A stretch of DNA of 64,000 nt from an uncultured Eubacteriales bacterium (GCA_902491475.1 CABUHY010000004.1:62001-126000), one strand, 5' to 3'. Counted from the stretch's first letter, positions 33,311 to 43,422 are shown. Made by a program: numbers and translations. Notes: generated from the letters alone by a model not told the origin.

Positions 33311-34285
33311 ATGGGATATAAAGATTTGAAATTTCCGTCCGACACACTTTTCCTTGTAACGGGTGCGGCAGGCTTTGTCGGCTCAAACCTTTGCGAGGCG
33401 ATACTCAATATGGGCTATAAGGTCAGAGCTCTCGACGACCTTTCGACGGGTAAGCAGAAGAATGTCGATATGTTCCTCGACAATCCTAACTATGAGTTTA
33501 TAAAGGGCGATATAAAGGACCTTGACACCTGTATGAAGGCTTGCGAGGGCGTGGATTTCGTACTCAATCAGGCTGCTTGGGGAAGCGTTCCGAGAAGCCT
33601 TGAAATGCCTATTTTCTACTGCAAAAACAACATTGAGGGCACGCTCAATATGCTTGAGGCGGCAAGACAGAACGGTGTTAAAAAGTTCGTTTATGCCTCA
33701 TCATCATCCGTTTACGGCGACGAGCCGAATTTGCCCAAGACCGAGGGCAGGGAGGGCAACTTGCTCTCTCCGTACGCTCTTACAAAGCGTTGCGACGAGG
33801 AATGGGCAAAGCTCTACACAATGCACTACGGACTTGACACCTACGGTATGAGATACTTCAATGTGTTCGGCAGGCGACAGGACCCCGACGGAGCATATGC
33901 GGCGGTTATCCCGAAATTCTTAAAACAGCTTATGCACGGCGAGGTGCCGACCATAAACGGCGACGGCAAGCAGAGCAGAGACTTTACATATATCGACAAT
34001 GTCATTGAGGCTAACCTCAAAGCGTGCCTTGCTTCCCACGAGGCGGCAGGCAATGCGTTCAATATCGCCTACGGCGGAAGAGAATATCTTATCGACATTT
34101 ATTACGGCCTTACAAAAGCTCTCGGAATTGATGTCGAGCCGAATTTCGGACCCGACAGAAAGGGCGACATTAAGCACTCCAACGCCGATATTTCAAAGGC
34201 TAAAAATCTGCTCGGCTATGACCCCGATTACAGCTTCCAAGACGGAATTAAGCTCGCTATCGAATGGTATAAGGAGAATTTGTAA
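33311..34285 (+). CDS. tviC: UDP-N-acetylglucosamine/uronate 4-epimerase, TviC/WbpP type
   Basis: A 324-residue SDR epimerase. TGAAGFVGSNLCE is the NAD turn, LDDLSTGKQKNV the family's second strand, NQAAWGSVPRS and the catalytic pair Tyr155/Lys159 in SPYALTK follow; FNVFGRRQDP and RKGDIKHS complete the TviC/WbpP pattern. It interconverts the C4 configuration of UDP-GlcNAc or its uronate. Paired with tviB. Confidence 0.92.
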   Translation: MGYKDLKFPSDTLFLVTGAAGFVGSNLCEAILNMGYKVRALDDLSTGKQKNVDMFLDNPNYEFIKGDIKDLDTCMKACEGVDFVLNQAAWGSVPRSLEMPIFYCKNNIEGTLNMLEAARQNGVKKFVYASSSSVYGDEPNLPKTEGREGNLLSPYALTKRCDEEWAKLYTMHYGLDTYGMRYFNVFGRRQDPDGAYAAVIPKFLKQLMHGEVPTINGDGKQSRDFTYIDNVIEANLKACLASHEAAGNAFNIAYGGREYLIDIYYGLTKALGIDVEPNFGPDRKGDIKHSNADISKAKNLLGYDPDYSFQDGIKLAIEWYKENL

Positions 34286-34303
34286 TTTTTCGGAGGTGCT
34301 CCA

Positions 34304-35524
34304 TTGAAAATTTTACAGATAAATGTTGTCAACAAAATACTTTCGACCGGCAGGAATGTTGCCGAGATGAACAGCTATTTTGAAGAGAAGGGCAACATCT
34401 GCGCTACGGCTTATTCCAAAGGTCCGAGCACAGACCCGAAAAATGAATTTGTCATCGGCAGCGCATTGGATGTAAAGGTTCACGCCTTGCTGTCGAGAAT
34501 ATCGGGAAAGCAGGGGTATTTCTCTTTTTCGTCCACAAGGAAGCTTCTTAAATTTACGGACAGCTTTGACCCCGATATAGTCGTGCTCAACAATCTGCAC
34601 GGCAATTTCATAAATCTTCCCATGCTTCTCGGCTATCTTGCAAAGAAAAACATTGTTACGGTGGCTGTGCTTCACGACTGTTGGTTCTTTACGGGAAAAT
34701 GCTGCCATTATACCGTTGACAAATGTTATCGCTGGCAGGAGGGCTGCGGCAACTGCCCGAGCCTTAAAAAATACAATGTCAGTTGGTTCTTTGACAAAAC
34801 GCCCGAAATGCTCCGTGACAAAAAGAAGCTTTTCGGAGATATAAAAAACCTTGCGGTTGTCGGTGTGTCCGACTGGCTGTGCGGCGAGGCGAAAAAAGCG
34901 CCCGTCTTTGAAAACGCAAGGGTTATAACAAGAATATATAACTGGATTGATACCGATTTCTTCAAGCCTGCGGACACCGCCGCACTGCGTAAGGAATTGG
35001 GATTTGAAAACGACAGGGTAATTCTTTTTGCCGCAAGCAACTGGACGGCGCAAAAGGGTCTTGAAACGGTAAAAGCCGTAAGCGAAAGGCTCTGCGATAA
35101 CGAAAAAATGCTTGTTGTCGGCAATCTTCCCGACGGCTGTGAGTTTAACGACCGTGTAACCGTCCGTCCGAGAACGGATTCCATGGAACAGCTCATAGAA
35201 TATTATTCTCTTGCGGATGTCTTTGTTCAGCCCTCGCTTGAGGAGACCTTCGGCAAGGTAATCGCCGAGGCGGAGGCGTGCGGAACTCCCGTTGTCTGCT
35301 TCGAGTCCACGGCAAACCCCGAAATCGTAGGCGAAAACTGCGGAGAAAAGGTTGCCCCCGGCGACACGGACGGGCTGATGCTTGCGATAAGGCGAGTGCT
35401 TAAAAACGGCAAAGAGGCATATTCAAAAAACTGCCGTGAATTTGTAATTGATAATTTCAATCTCGAAAAGAGTATGGAGCAGTACTCTTCGCTTTTCGAG
35501 AAAATGATTAAGGAGAAACAGTGA
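34304..35524 (+). CDS. GT4-type glycosyltransferase, WcaC-like, with Cys-rich insert (copy 1)
   Basis: 406 residues, GT-B fold. N-terminal ILQINVVNKILSTGR, then a conserved insert DCWFFTGKCCHYT...CYRW...CGNCPSL with four or five Cys that could bind a metal or form a loop typical of colanic-acid-like transferases. The C-terminus has PSLEETFGKVIAEAEACGTP, the GT4 donor motif. It is a clear paralogue of the gene at 38925. The start is TTG after GGAGGTG. Confidence 0.85.
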   Translation: MKILQINVVNKILSTGRNVAEMNSYFEEKGNICATAYSKGPSTDPKNEFVIGSALDVKVHALLSRISGKQGYFSFSSTRKLLKFTDSFDPDIVVLNNLHGNFINLPMLLGYLAKKNIVTVAVLHDCWFFTGKCCHYTVDKCYRWQEGCGNCPSLKKYNVSWFFDKTPEMLRDKKKLFGDIKNLAVVGVSDWLCGEAKKAPVFENARVITRIYNWIDTDFFKPADTAALRKELGFENDRVILFAASNWTAQKGLETVKAVSERLCDNEKMLVVGNLPDGCEFNDRVTVRPRTDSMEQLIEYYSLADVFVQPSLEETFGKVIAEAEACGTPVVCFESTANPEIVGENCGEKVAPGDTDGLMLAIRRVLKNGKEAYSKNCREFVIDNFNLEKSMEQYSSLFEKMIKEKQ

Positions 35525-36579
35525 TGGCAAGGCTTTCCGTTATTATCCCGATATACAATGCGGAGGAATATCTGCACGAGTGTATAGACAGCACGCTTCG
35601 CCAGAGTATGAGCGATATTGAAATCATCCTTGTCGATGACGGCGCAACAGATTCAAGCCCCGAGATTTGCGACTCTTATGCGAAAGCGGATTCGAGGGTG
35701 CGTGTTGTGCACAAGCCCAACGGCGGAGTTTGCGACGCAAGAAACGCAGGTATAAATGAGGTTAAAACAGAATACTTTACCTTTCTTGAAAGCGACGATT
35801 GGCTTCCCGACGACGCCCTTGAAAAGATGTACAGATATGTTGAGAGCGATAATGCCGACTTTGTTTTCGGCTCTTACTATAAAGTTTCGACCTCGGGCAC
35901 CTCGGTAAAGCACCCCTTGCCCGAAAAGGAGATTAAGTTTGACTCGGAAACCGTTAAGACCCGCCTTTTGGAATATGTTATGGGTCTTACGGGCGAGAGG
36001 CTTAAAACTCCCGGCAATGTCGATTCGCTTTTGACCGATACCGCAAAGCTTTACAAAACTTCGATAGTCCGTGAAAACGGAATTTATTGGATAAGCAGAA
36101 AGGAGATTTACTCCGACTGCCTTGACTATATTTTACGATATGCAAACTGCTGTAAAAGCGCAGTGTTCTTTGACGAGCCCGTGTACTATTACAGACGGAC
36201 AAATACAGGCTCGCAGACTGCGGGTTACAGGGAAAAAACCGTTGAGCTTTGGTTTGTGCAGTTTGAGGCAATGAAAAAGTTTATCGAGGAAAACAAGCTT
36301 CCGAATTTATACGACGCATTTTATTCGAGAGTTTGCTTTTCGATTATTCCGATAGGCGGAAATGCTTACAGAGCGGGCGACCGTAAAAAGGGTATGGTGC
36401 AGATTAAACAGGCGCTCGGAAATCCGATATACAAAGAGGCGTTTGACCGCTTCAACATAAACGCCCTGCCCGTTCATTTCAGACCGCTTTTCTTTTTTGC
36501 CAAGCACAAAATGTATAATTGCTTCTATGCAATGACGGTAATTATGCGAAAGATAATGAACAGACAAAGAGGAATGTAA
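35524..36579 (+). CDS. GT2 family glycosyltransferase (GT-A)
   Basis: 351 residues. A GT-A domain begins LSVIIPIYNAEEYLHECIDS, with EIILVDDGATDSSPEIC and the DxD-like ESDDW. The C-terminal 150 residues are helical with basic stretches. The start ATG overlaps the stop of the previous gene (TGATG). GT2 enzymes invert and use UDP-sugars; the acceptor is the lipid-linked repeat unit. Adjacent to a second GT2. Confidence 0.9.
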   Translation: MARLSVIIPIYNAEEYLHECIDSTLRQSMSDIEIILVDDGATDSSPEICDSYAKADSRVRVVHKPNGGVCDARNAGINEVKTEYFTFLESDDWLPDDALEKMYRYVESDNADFVFGSYYKVSTSGTSVKHPLPEKEIKFDSETVKTRLLEYVMGLTGERLKTPGNVDSLLTDTAKLYKTSIVRENGIYWISRKEIYSDCLDYILRYANCCKSAVFFDEPVYYYRRTNTGSQTAGYREKTVELWFVQFEAMKKFIEENKLPNLYDAFYSRVCFSIIPIGGNAYRAGDRKKGMVQIKQALGNPIYKEAFDRFNINALPVHFRPLFFFAKHKMYNCFYAMTVIMRKIMNRQRGM

Positions 36580-36584
36580 ACCTG

Positions 36585-37625
36585 ATGGAACCTTTGATAA
36601 GCGTGGTTATACCCATATATAAAACCGAAAAATATGTTATAAAAAGCGTAAATTCGATTTTGACGCAGACCTACAAAAATCTTGAGGTTATCCTTGTGGA
36701 CGACGGTTCCCCCGACGCCTGCCCCGCAATATGCGACGAGCTTCGTAAAACGGACGGCAGAATATCCGTCATACATAAGGAAAACGGCGGGCTCTCTTCG
36801 GCGAGGAATGTAGGTATAGACAAGTCGAACGGCGAGTATATACTGTTCCTCGATTCCGACGACACGCTTAAAGAAAATGCGCTTTACGATATGCTCGAAA
36901 TTGCCGAAGCGGAAAAAAGCGATGCGGTAATTCCGAACACATACTATACTATATACGAAAATTCCGATAAGACCTCCCTTGCAACTCATTTTACAAAGGA
37001 TATGTTTTCCTCGGACCCCAAAATATTTGCGCTTGATGTGCTCATCGGAAAGGGCAGGGCAAGGCGTGCAACGGCGGTTCTGTACCGTTCGCAACCGATT
37101 AAGGAAAACGAAATCAGGTTTCCCGTGGGAAGAATATCGGAGGATTTCTTTTTCAATCTTGATTTCTTTGAGGCGGTTGACAAAATCTCTCTTTACGAGG
37201 AAGCGTCGCTTGTCAATTTCAAGCATACGGGAAGCATTACGACGACCTATTATGAGGATTTCTTTGATACCGTCATTGAAATGGACGACAGGGTGGAGCG
37301 GTTTATAGAGAATATCGACAAAACCGAGTATGCCGGTCATATAAACGGCAGACGGGAAACGCTGCTGTTCCGCAACACGCTGATATATGCCGTGAATGTT
37401 ATGGGCGACAAAAAGACAGCCTACGGCAAGCGTGTAAAAAAGTGCATACTGATGTTCAAAAACAAGCGGCTTAAACAGGCACTTAAAAACGGAGCGAGTG
37501 TTCCGTATTTCGACGGCGGGGCACAGCGTATGTTTATGCGGGCGTCGTTGACGCTTGTAAAGCTCAGACTTTATCGGCTTACCTGCCTTATTGCGGCGGT
37601 TGCCGCAGATATAAATACGATTTGA
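36585..37625 (+). CDS. GT2 family glycosyltransferase (GT-A), second in row
   Basis: 346 residues. ISVVIPIYKTEKYVIKSVNS, EVILVDDGSPDACPAIC, GGLSSARNVGID and FLDSDDTLKENAL are standard GT2 marks including the DxD. It shares the general layout of its upstream neighbour but is not a recent duplicate. ATG 36585 follows AGAGGA; the frame is open upstream into the previous gene. Confidence 0.9.
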   Translation: MEPLISVVIPIYKTEKYVIKSVNSILTQTYKNLEVILVDDGSPDACPAICDELRKTDGRISVIHKENGGLSSARNVGIDKSNGEYILFLDSDDTLKENALYDMLEIAEAEKSDAVIPNTYYTIYENSDKTSLATHFTKDMFSSDPKIFALDVLIGKGRARRATAVLYRSQPIKENEIRFPVGRISEDFFFNLDFFEAVDKISLYEEASLVNFKHTGSITTTYYEDFFDTVIEMDDRVERFIENIDKTEYAGHINGRRETLLFRNTLIYAVNVMGDKKTAYGKRVKKCILMFKNKRLKQALKNGASVPYFDGGAQRMFMRASLTLVKLRLYRLTCLIAAVAADINTI

Positions 37626-37636
37626 GGTTTCGGGAA

Positions 37637-38944
37637 ATGAAAATTCTTATAGTTTCCAATTCTCCGTGGAGAAATGAGAACAGCTTCGGCAATTCCTTTT
37701 CAAACATATTTGAGGGCATACCCGAGTTGGAAATTGCAAATGTTTACTGCAAGTACGGAACGCCGAAAAACAACTGCGTCTCAAGATATTATCAGATAAC
37801 GGAAAAAACACTTATAAATAACCTGCTCGGTAAAGGAAAATCGGGTAAAGAGGTGTTTATGCCCGAAAACGAAGAGACACCGAAGCTTGACAGCGGCGAG
37901 AAAATCTTCAACAAGGCTAAAAAGCACAAGAGCATACCGATGTTTTGGGCAAGGGCGCTCATATGGAAAGTCGGCCGTTGGTGTTCACCCGAGTTTATTG
38001 AATTTGTTGACAGCTTCAAGCCCGATTTGCTGTTTATACCGATTTATTACTCGCACTATCTTCACGATATAAACGAGTTTATCTTAAAGCGGTTCAACAT
38101 TCCCGCAATCGGCTATGTTCTTGACGATGTGTACACATTAAAGCAGTTTTCGCTGTCGCCGCTTTTCTGGATAGATAAATTTATTTTGCGACCGAGAATA
38201 AAACAGGTTTTCTCCTGGTGTAAAAAGATTTATGTCATTTCCGAAACGCAGAAAAGAGAGTACACCGAAATTTTCGGAGACAAATTCGAGGTTCTGACCA
38301 AGTGCTCCGATTTTGACGACTCAAAGCGCCCCGAGTTCAAAGCTCCCGGGGATACTCTTAAAATGATATATGCGGGCAATGTAAGCCACGGCAGATATAA
38401 AATTCTGTCGGAGCTTGCAAAGGCTGTTGAGGCTCTCAATGCCGACGGCAAAAAGTTTACGCTTGACATCTATACCTCGACCCCGCTCTCCGACGGAAAA
38501 AAATCAAAGCTCAATATTGACGGATGCAGTGCGCTTCATCCTCCCGTGAGCTATTCCGAAATACGCTCTCTTCAGGCGCAGGCGGATATTCTGGTTCACG
38601 CAGAGGCGTTCGATATGAAGGAAAAGCTTGCGACGCATCAGTCATTTTCGACCAAGATAGTCGATTACCTCGCAACAAACCGCTGTATTCTTGCGATAGG
38701 CGACAAAAGCTGCGCTTCGATTGACTATTTTCTCCGTAATTCCTGCGGTGCGGTTGCCCTTTCAAAGAATGAGATTTCAGAACAGCTTGAAAACCTGTAT
38801 GCGGATAAATCCCTGTTAAAGGACTATGCCGACAAGGCGTGGGAGTCGGGAAAGAAAAACCATCAGCGCAGTAAAATGCAGAAAGCGCTGTATGACGAGA
38901 TTAAGAAAACGGTAGGTAGCAAAAATGAGAGTACTGCACATTAA
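37637..38944 (+). CDS. Glycosyltransferase (GT-B type), family uncertain
   Basis: 435 residues. The start ILIVSNSPWRNENSFGNSFS and a middle domain with YAGNVSHGRYKILSEL and DILVHAEAFDMKE fit a GT-B transferase, but donor-site motifs are weaker than in its neighbours. The N-terminal region has a segment rich in Trp (FWARALIWKVGRW). The end overlaps the next GT gene by 20 bases. Part of the same operon; linkage unknown. Confidence 0.75.
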   Translation: MKILIVSNSPWRNENSFGNSFSNIFEGIPELEIANVYCKYGTPKNNCVSRYYQITEKTLINNLLGKGKSGKEVFMPENEETPKLDSGEKIFNKAKKHKSIPMFWARALIWKVGRWCSPEFIEFVDSFKPDLLFIPIYYSHYLHDINEFILKRFNIPAIGYVLDDVYTLKQFSLSPLFWIDKFILRPRIKQVFSWCKKIYVISETQKREYTEIFGDKFEVLTKCSDFDDSKRPEFKAPGDTLKMIYAGNVSHGRYKILSELAKAVEALNADGKKFTLDIYTSTPLSDGKKSKLNIDGCSALHPPVSYSEIRSLQAQADILVHAEAFDMKEKLATHQSFSTKIVDYLATNRCILAIGDKSCASIDYFLRNSCGAVALSKNEISEQLENLYADKSLLKDYADKAWESGKKNHQRSKMQKALYDEIKKTVGSKNESTAH

Positions 38945-40130
38945 CGCCGTTTATAAACGGTACAGCACGGGCAGAAGTCTTATGGAGCTCAATGAGGATT
39001 TGAACAAAAACTCGGTTGAGTCGTATGTTGCCTGCTCAAAGCCTTACGGCGAGGAAAATGTTTATGTCATCGGAAATCCCGCTGGGGTAAAATTCCACGG
39101 CTTTATGTCAAGGCTCAGCGGAATGCAGGCGTACTTTTCGTATTACGACACAAAAAAGCTTATAGCATATATCGAAAAGCTCAAGCCCGATGTCATTCAT
39201 CTTCACAACCTGCACGCAAATTTCATAAATTTGCCCGAGCTGCTGAAATATATAGCGAAAAAGGATATTCCGACGGTAATTTCACTTTACGACTGTTGGT
39301 TCTTTACGGGAAAATGTATGCACTATACCACGGCGGGCTGTTATAAATGGGAAACACTGTGTCATGACTGTCCGCAGCTTCACGAGGGCAACGACAGCTG
39401 GTTTTTTGACAGAACAAAAAAAGTACATTCGGACAGGATAAGGCTGTTCAATGCAATTCCGAGGCTTGCGATAGTGGGCATTTCGGATTGGGTTACAAAT
39501 GAATGCCGTCGCTCTCCGATAGCAAAAAATGCGAAAATAATCAAAAGAGAATATCTTTGGATAGATATGAATAAATTTAAGCCCGTTTCGGCTGAAGAAA
39601 AAAAGCGTGAGATGGGGCTTGAAAACAAATTTGTTATAATCGGCGTGGCTGAGCAGTGGGGAGACGCAAAGGGCTTACCTCAATTCCTCGACCTTGCCGA
39701 AAAAATATCGGACGATAAGGTAATCTTGCTTGTAGGCAACCCTGCCGAGGGCGTAAAGCTGCCCGACAATGTCATCTCAATCGGCAGAACAAACTCACAG
39801 GAGGAGCTTGCGCTTTATTACTCGCTTGCCGATGTTTTTGTTACATTTTCTTATCAGGAAACCTTCGGCAAGGTATCGGCAGAGGCGCTTGCCTGCGGCA
39901 CACCCGTTGTCTGTTACAATTCAACAGCCTGTCCGGAATTGGTTGGCGAAAATTGCGGAAAAGCTGTTGACACGGACGAAAAAGACGGAATATTCAGGGC
40001 GATAAATGAAATAGCCGTAAACGGAAAGGCCCGTTACAGCGACTCGTGCGTCAAATTTGCACGGGACAATTTCTCAAGAGCAAAGATTACTAAGGAATTT
40101 ATCAAAATTTACGAAGACTTGGCGCAATAA
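38925..40130 (+). CDS. GT4-type glycosyltransferase, WcaC-like, with Cys-rich insert (copy 2)
   Basis: 401 residues, paralogous to the gene at 34304: VLHINAVYKRYSTGRS, the Cys insert DCWFFTGKCMHYT...CYKW...CHDCPQL, SWFFDRT and the donor motif FSYQETFGKVSAEALACGTP line up closely. The two copies probably add related sugars at different steps. It starts inside the preceding GT gene. Confidence 0.86.
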   Translation: MRVLHINAVYKRYSTGRSLMELNEDLNKNSVESYVACSKPYGEENVYVIGNPAGVKFHGFMSRLSGMQAYFSYYDTKKLIAYIEKLKPDVIHLHNLHANFINLPELLKYIAKKDIPTVISLYDCWFFTGKCMHYTTAGCYKWETLCHDCPQLHEGNDSWFFDRTKKVHSDRIRLFNAIPRLAIVGISDWVTNECRRSPIAKNAKIIKREYLWIDMNKFKPVSAEEKKREMGLENKFVIIGVAEQWGDAKGLPQFLDLAEKISDDKVILLVGNPAEGVKLPDNVISIGRTNSQEELALYYSLADVFVTFSYQETFGKVSAEALACGTPVVCYNSTACPELVGENCGKAVDTDEKDGIFRAINEIAVNGKARYSDSCVKFARDNFSRAKITKEFIKIYEDLAQ

Positions 40131-40140
40131 AGGGAAAGAT

Positions 40141-41193
40141 ATGAATATTTATGTTGCTAATGTACTGCTGACGCTGGTATGGGGTCTTATGCTTCTTCTT
40201 ATAAAGCCGACGCCCAACAAAAGAAAAGTCTTTATCGGCTTGACTACGGTTCAGTGGATACTTATATCGGGACTCAGGGGAATGAGCGTCAGTCCCGATA
40301 TGTACTCTTACAAGTTAAAATTCGACAATGCGCTGCGTATGTCCTGGAAACAGGTGTTCACTTCGTTTTACGAGGTCTATATCAATGAGGACGGCAAGGA
40401 CCCCGGTTACACGCTTTTTGAAAAGGTAACGCAGATTTTTATAAAAGATTATCAGGCATATCTTTTTATAGTTGCGGTTATATTTTTCGTATGTCTTGCA
40501 ATTTGGATATACCGCAATTCACGGCTTCCGTGTTTCAGCTACCTTATATTTTCGGCGTTCCTTTTCGGCTTCTACGCAATAACGGGAACCCGTCAGACAA
40601 TAGCAACGGCGTTGGTGGTTTTAATAGGTTCGGAGCTTATCAAGCGCAGGCAGTTTTGGAAATTCCTGCTTGTATGCGCCGTGGCGTTCACCATACATAA
40701 GTCATCAATGGTGGCTTTGCCGTTCTACTTCATTTCCCAAAAGGAAATCACTGCTAAGTATTCCCTTGCGGTGTTCGGTGCGTTCCCGATACTTTTCGTT
40801 TTCAGAAATCAGTATGTGGAAGTGCTCAAGTACATTTCGGGATATGATTACGACGCCTACGAAAGCTCGGGCGCATACGGCTTTACACTTGTGTATATGG
40901 CGGTCTGTGCGGTGTCTATGATACTTATCAGATATATAAAGTCAAACTGCGAAAACTATAAAATATACTATAACGCACTGTTTATGGGCTCGCTGTTTAT
41001 ACCTGCGGTTTTCGTAAACCCGGCTATGATGCGAGTGGTGCAGTACTTCACGCTTTATCTTATGCTTATGATTCCCGAAATCGTATGCTCAATAGAAAAG
41101 AAGTACAGGGCAATGGCTTATGCCGCAATGGTATTTGTGCTGTTCCTTGCGTCGAATGTATATAATTACAGCTATCAATTTTTCTGGCAATAA
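40141..41193 (+). CDS. EpsG family polysaccharide polymerase (Wzy), copy 1
   Basis: 350 residues, about nine to ten hydrophobic segments, with features of EpsG/Wzy polymerases: ISGLRGMSVSPDMYSYKLKF near the N-terminus, SAFLFGFYAITGTRQTIATA, FTIHKSSMVALPFYF and VNPAMMRVVQYFTLY. It joins repeat units outside the membrane. AGGGAAAG lies before ATG 40141; upstream in-frame codons fall inside the preceding gene. Followed 18 bases later by a near copy. Confidence 0.88.
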   Translation: MNIYVANVLLTLVWGLMLLLIKPTPNKRKVFIGLTTVQWILISGLRGMSVSPDMYSYKLKFDNALRMSWKQVFTSFYEVYINEDGKDPGYTLFEKVTQIFIKDYQAYLFIVAVIFFVCLAIWIYRNSRLPCFSYLIFSAFLFGFYAITGTRQTIATALVVLIGSELIKRRQFWKFLLVCAVAFTIHKSSMVALPFYFISQKEITAKYSLAVFGAFPILFVFRNQYVEVLKYISGYDYDAYESSGAYGFTLVYMAVCAVSMILIRYIKSNCENYKIYYNALFMGSLFIPAVFVNPAMMRVVQYFTLYLMLMIPEIVCSIEKKYRAMAYAAMVFVLFLASNVYNYSYQFFWQ

Positions 41194-41211
41194 ATTTTTA
41201 AGGAAGTATTT

Positions 41212-42264
41212 ATGAACATATTCTTGGTCAATATCATATTGACGGCTTTGCTCGGAGTGTTTTTCCTTACGGGAAAGCCGAGTAAGAGGAAAAAGGTACT
41301 TTTCTGCACTTTTGTTACCGTAAACTGGACTTTGATTTCCGGCTTGCGCAGTATGGAGGTCGGAGCCGATACCGTTTCTTACCGAACCCGTTTCTACCGA
41401 ACACTCAATACACCGTGGCGTGATATATTCGGAAACTTTTATCAGGTCTATGTAAACGACGACGGTAAGGATGCGGGATACAGCCTTTTTGAGAAAATCG
41501 TTCAGATATTTGTCAAGGATTATCAGGGCTATCTGGTTGTTGTTGCGGCAATTTTCTTTATTTGCCTCGGAGTTTGGGTTTACAGAAACTCAAAGCTCCC
41601 TTGCTTCAGTTATCTTATTTTCTCGGCGTTCCTCTTCGGCTTTTATGCCGTTACGGGTACACGCCAGACGGTTGCCACGGCTTTGGTTGTGTTTATCGGC
41701 TCGGAGTTTATAAGGAAAAACAAGTTCTGGAAATTCCTTATTGTCTGCCTTGTGGCGTTTACCATTCATAAGTCGTCCATAGTGTTTATACCGTTTTATT
41801 TCATTGCGAAAAAGGATATAACCCCGAGGTATATCGCACTTGTGTTCACGGCGGCCCCGTTGCTGTTTATTTTCCGTGAAAACTATGTCGATGTGCTCAA
41901 ATATGTTTCGGGCTACGATTATGACGCAATCGAAAACACGGGTGCATACGGCTTCCTGTTTATGTATGTTGCGGTTACCGTAATTGCGGTTATCCTTTTC
42001 AAATATGTAAAGAAAAACACAAAGAACTATAAAATCTATTACAATGCGCTGTTTATGGGTCTGCTGTTTATGCCTGCGGTATTCGTAAACCCTGCGATAA
42101 TGCGTGTAGTTCAGTACTTCTCGACATTTTTGATGCTTCTCGTACCCGAGATGATATTTGCGCTTGAAAAGAGGTACCGTAACTTCGGTTACTGCGTAAT
42201 GCTGCTGATACTCTTTGCGGCGTCAAATGTTTACAGCTATCAATACACATTCTTCTGGCAGTAA
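41212..42264 (+). CDS. EpsG family polysaccharide polymerase (Wzy), copy 2
   Basis: 350 residues, equal in length to copy 1 and alike along the full sequence: SAFLFGFYAVTGTRQTVATA, FTIHKSSIVFIPFYF, VNPAIMRVVQYFSTF and the ending YQYTFFWQ versus SYQFFWQ. Tandem duplication of the polymerase is the likely origin. Two polymerases may give two linkages or one may be redundant. It precedes an AT-richer section. Confidence 0.88.
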   Translation: MNIFLVNIILTALLGVFFLTGKPSKRKKVLFCTFVTVNWTLISGLRSMEVGADTVSYRTRFYRTLNTPWRDIFGNFYQVYVNDDGKDAGYSLFEKIVQIFVKDYQGYLVVVAAIFFICLGVWVYRNSKLPCFSYLIFSAFLFGFYAVTGTRQTVATALVVFIGSEFIRKNKFWKFLIVCLVAFTIHKSSIVFIPFYFIAKKDITPRYIALVFTAAPLLFIFRENYVDVLKYVSGYDYDAIENTGAYGFLFMYVAVTVIAVILFKYVKKNTKNYKIYYNALFMGLLFMPAVFVNPAIMRVVQYFSTFLMLLVPEMIFALEKRYRNFGYCVMLLILFAASNVYSYQYTFFWQ

Positions 42265-42273
42265 GGTGATAAA

Positions 42274-43419
42274 ATGAAAAAAATCTTCTATATTTCATAC
42301 TATTCTTCGCCGTCCGATGCCGAAAAGAGAAATGCGGTTTTGTCGGCGGTCAATAAAATGGACTATATATGCGAAAGCCTTGAAAAAAACGAGTGTGAGG
42401 TTGAAATTGTTTCCGCCTCACAAGCTCTTGAAAAAAAGTTCTGCAAGGGAAGAAAAGAAAAAATAACCGACAGAACAACTCTCAAGCTCTTTTCCTCGTT
42501 GCCAAATTTGAACAAAATTGTTTCACTTGTGAACAGAATCTATATGAAAGCGCAAATGTTCTTTTATATGCTTAAAAATACAAAGCGAGACAGTACGGTT
42601 ATCGTCTATCATTCGCTTGGATATATGTCGCTTGTAAAAATGCTTAAAAAGATAAAGGGCTTTAAGTTAATTGTAGAGGCTGAAGAGATATACGGCGATG
42701 TTATCGGTAATCCAAAGACTGTAAAAAAAGAATATAGCTTTTTCAAAATTGCCGACAGCTTTATATTTCCGACTGAGCTTTTGTCCGAAAGGGTAAATAC
42801 CGAAAAAAAGCCGGAAGCGATAATTTACGGAACATATCATATTTCAAAGAAAATGCCGAAGCTGTTTACAGACGGTAAAATTCACTGTGTTTATGCAGGA
42901 ACGCTTGACCCGAGAAAAGGCGGCGCAGCAGCGGCAGCATCAGCTCTCTTTCTTAACGGCAATTATCATATCCATATTTTAGGCTTTGGTAACGAAAAAG
43001 AGAAAAAGGAAATGCTCGACATTATAGATGATATTTCAAAAAAGACCGAAGCGAGAATAACCTATGACGGATTGCTATCCGGAGATGAATTTACGTCATT
43101 TATTCAAAGCTGCGATATAGGCTTCAGCACTCAAAACCCGGACGCTGCGTTTAATTCAACGTCATTTCCGTCTAAAATATTGACTTATATGGTAAACGGG
43201 TTGAGAGTTGTAAGCATTCGAATTCCCGCCATAGAAAAATCAGCCGTCGGGAAATTTATGTATTATTACGATGAACAAACGCCGGAAAATATAGCCAATG
43301 CCGTAAAGTCAATTGACCTTGCGGACGGATATGACAGCCGAAAAGAGCTTGAAAGGCTAAGTTGTGAGTTTACAGATAAATTATCATTGATTATAGACTG
43401 TACAAGACGGGAGAGTTAA
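42274..43419 (+). CDS. Glycosyltransferase (GT4-like), in AT-rich section
   Basis: 381 residues. KIFYISYYSSPSDAEKRNAV at the start, VYAGTLDPRKGGAAAAASA at the domain boundary, and a late FNSTSFPSKILTYMVNGLRVVS that replaces the usual E..G. motif, suggest a divergent GT-B enzyme. Base composition falls along the gene toward its 3' end. It belongs with the two acyltransferase genes that follow. Confidence 0.75.
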   Translation: MKKIFYISYYSSPSDAEKRNAVLSAVNKMDYICESLEKNECEVEIVSASQALEKKFCKGRKEKITDRTTLKLFSSLPNLNKIVSLVNRIYMKAQMFFYMLKNTKRDSTVIVYHSLGYMSLVKMLKKIKGFKLIVEAEEIYGDVIGNPKTVKKEYSFFKIADSFIFPTELLSERVNTEKKPEAIIYGTYHISKKMPKLFTDGKIHCVYAGTLDPRKGGAAAAASALFLNGNYHIHILGFGNEKEKKEMLDIIDDISKKTEARITYDGLLSGDEFTSFIQSCDIGFSTQNPDAAFNSTSFPSKILTYMVNGLRVVSIRIPAIEKSAVGKFMYYYDEQTPENIANAVKSIDLADGYDSRKELERLSCEFTDKLSLIIDCTRRES

Positions 43420-43422
43420 GAA

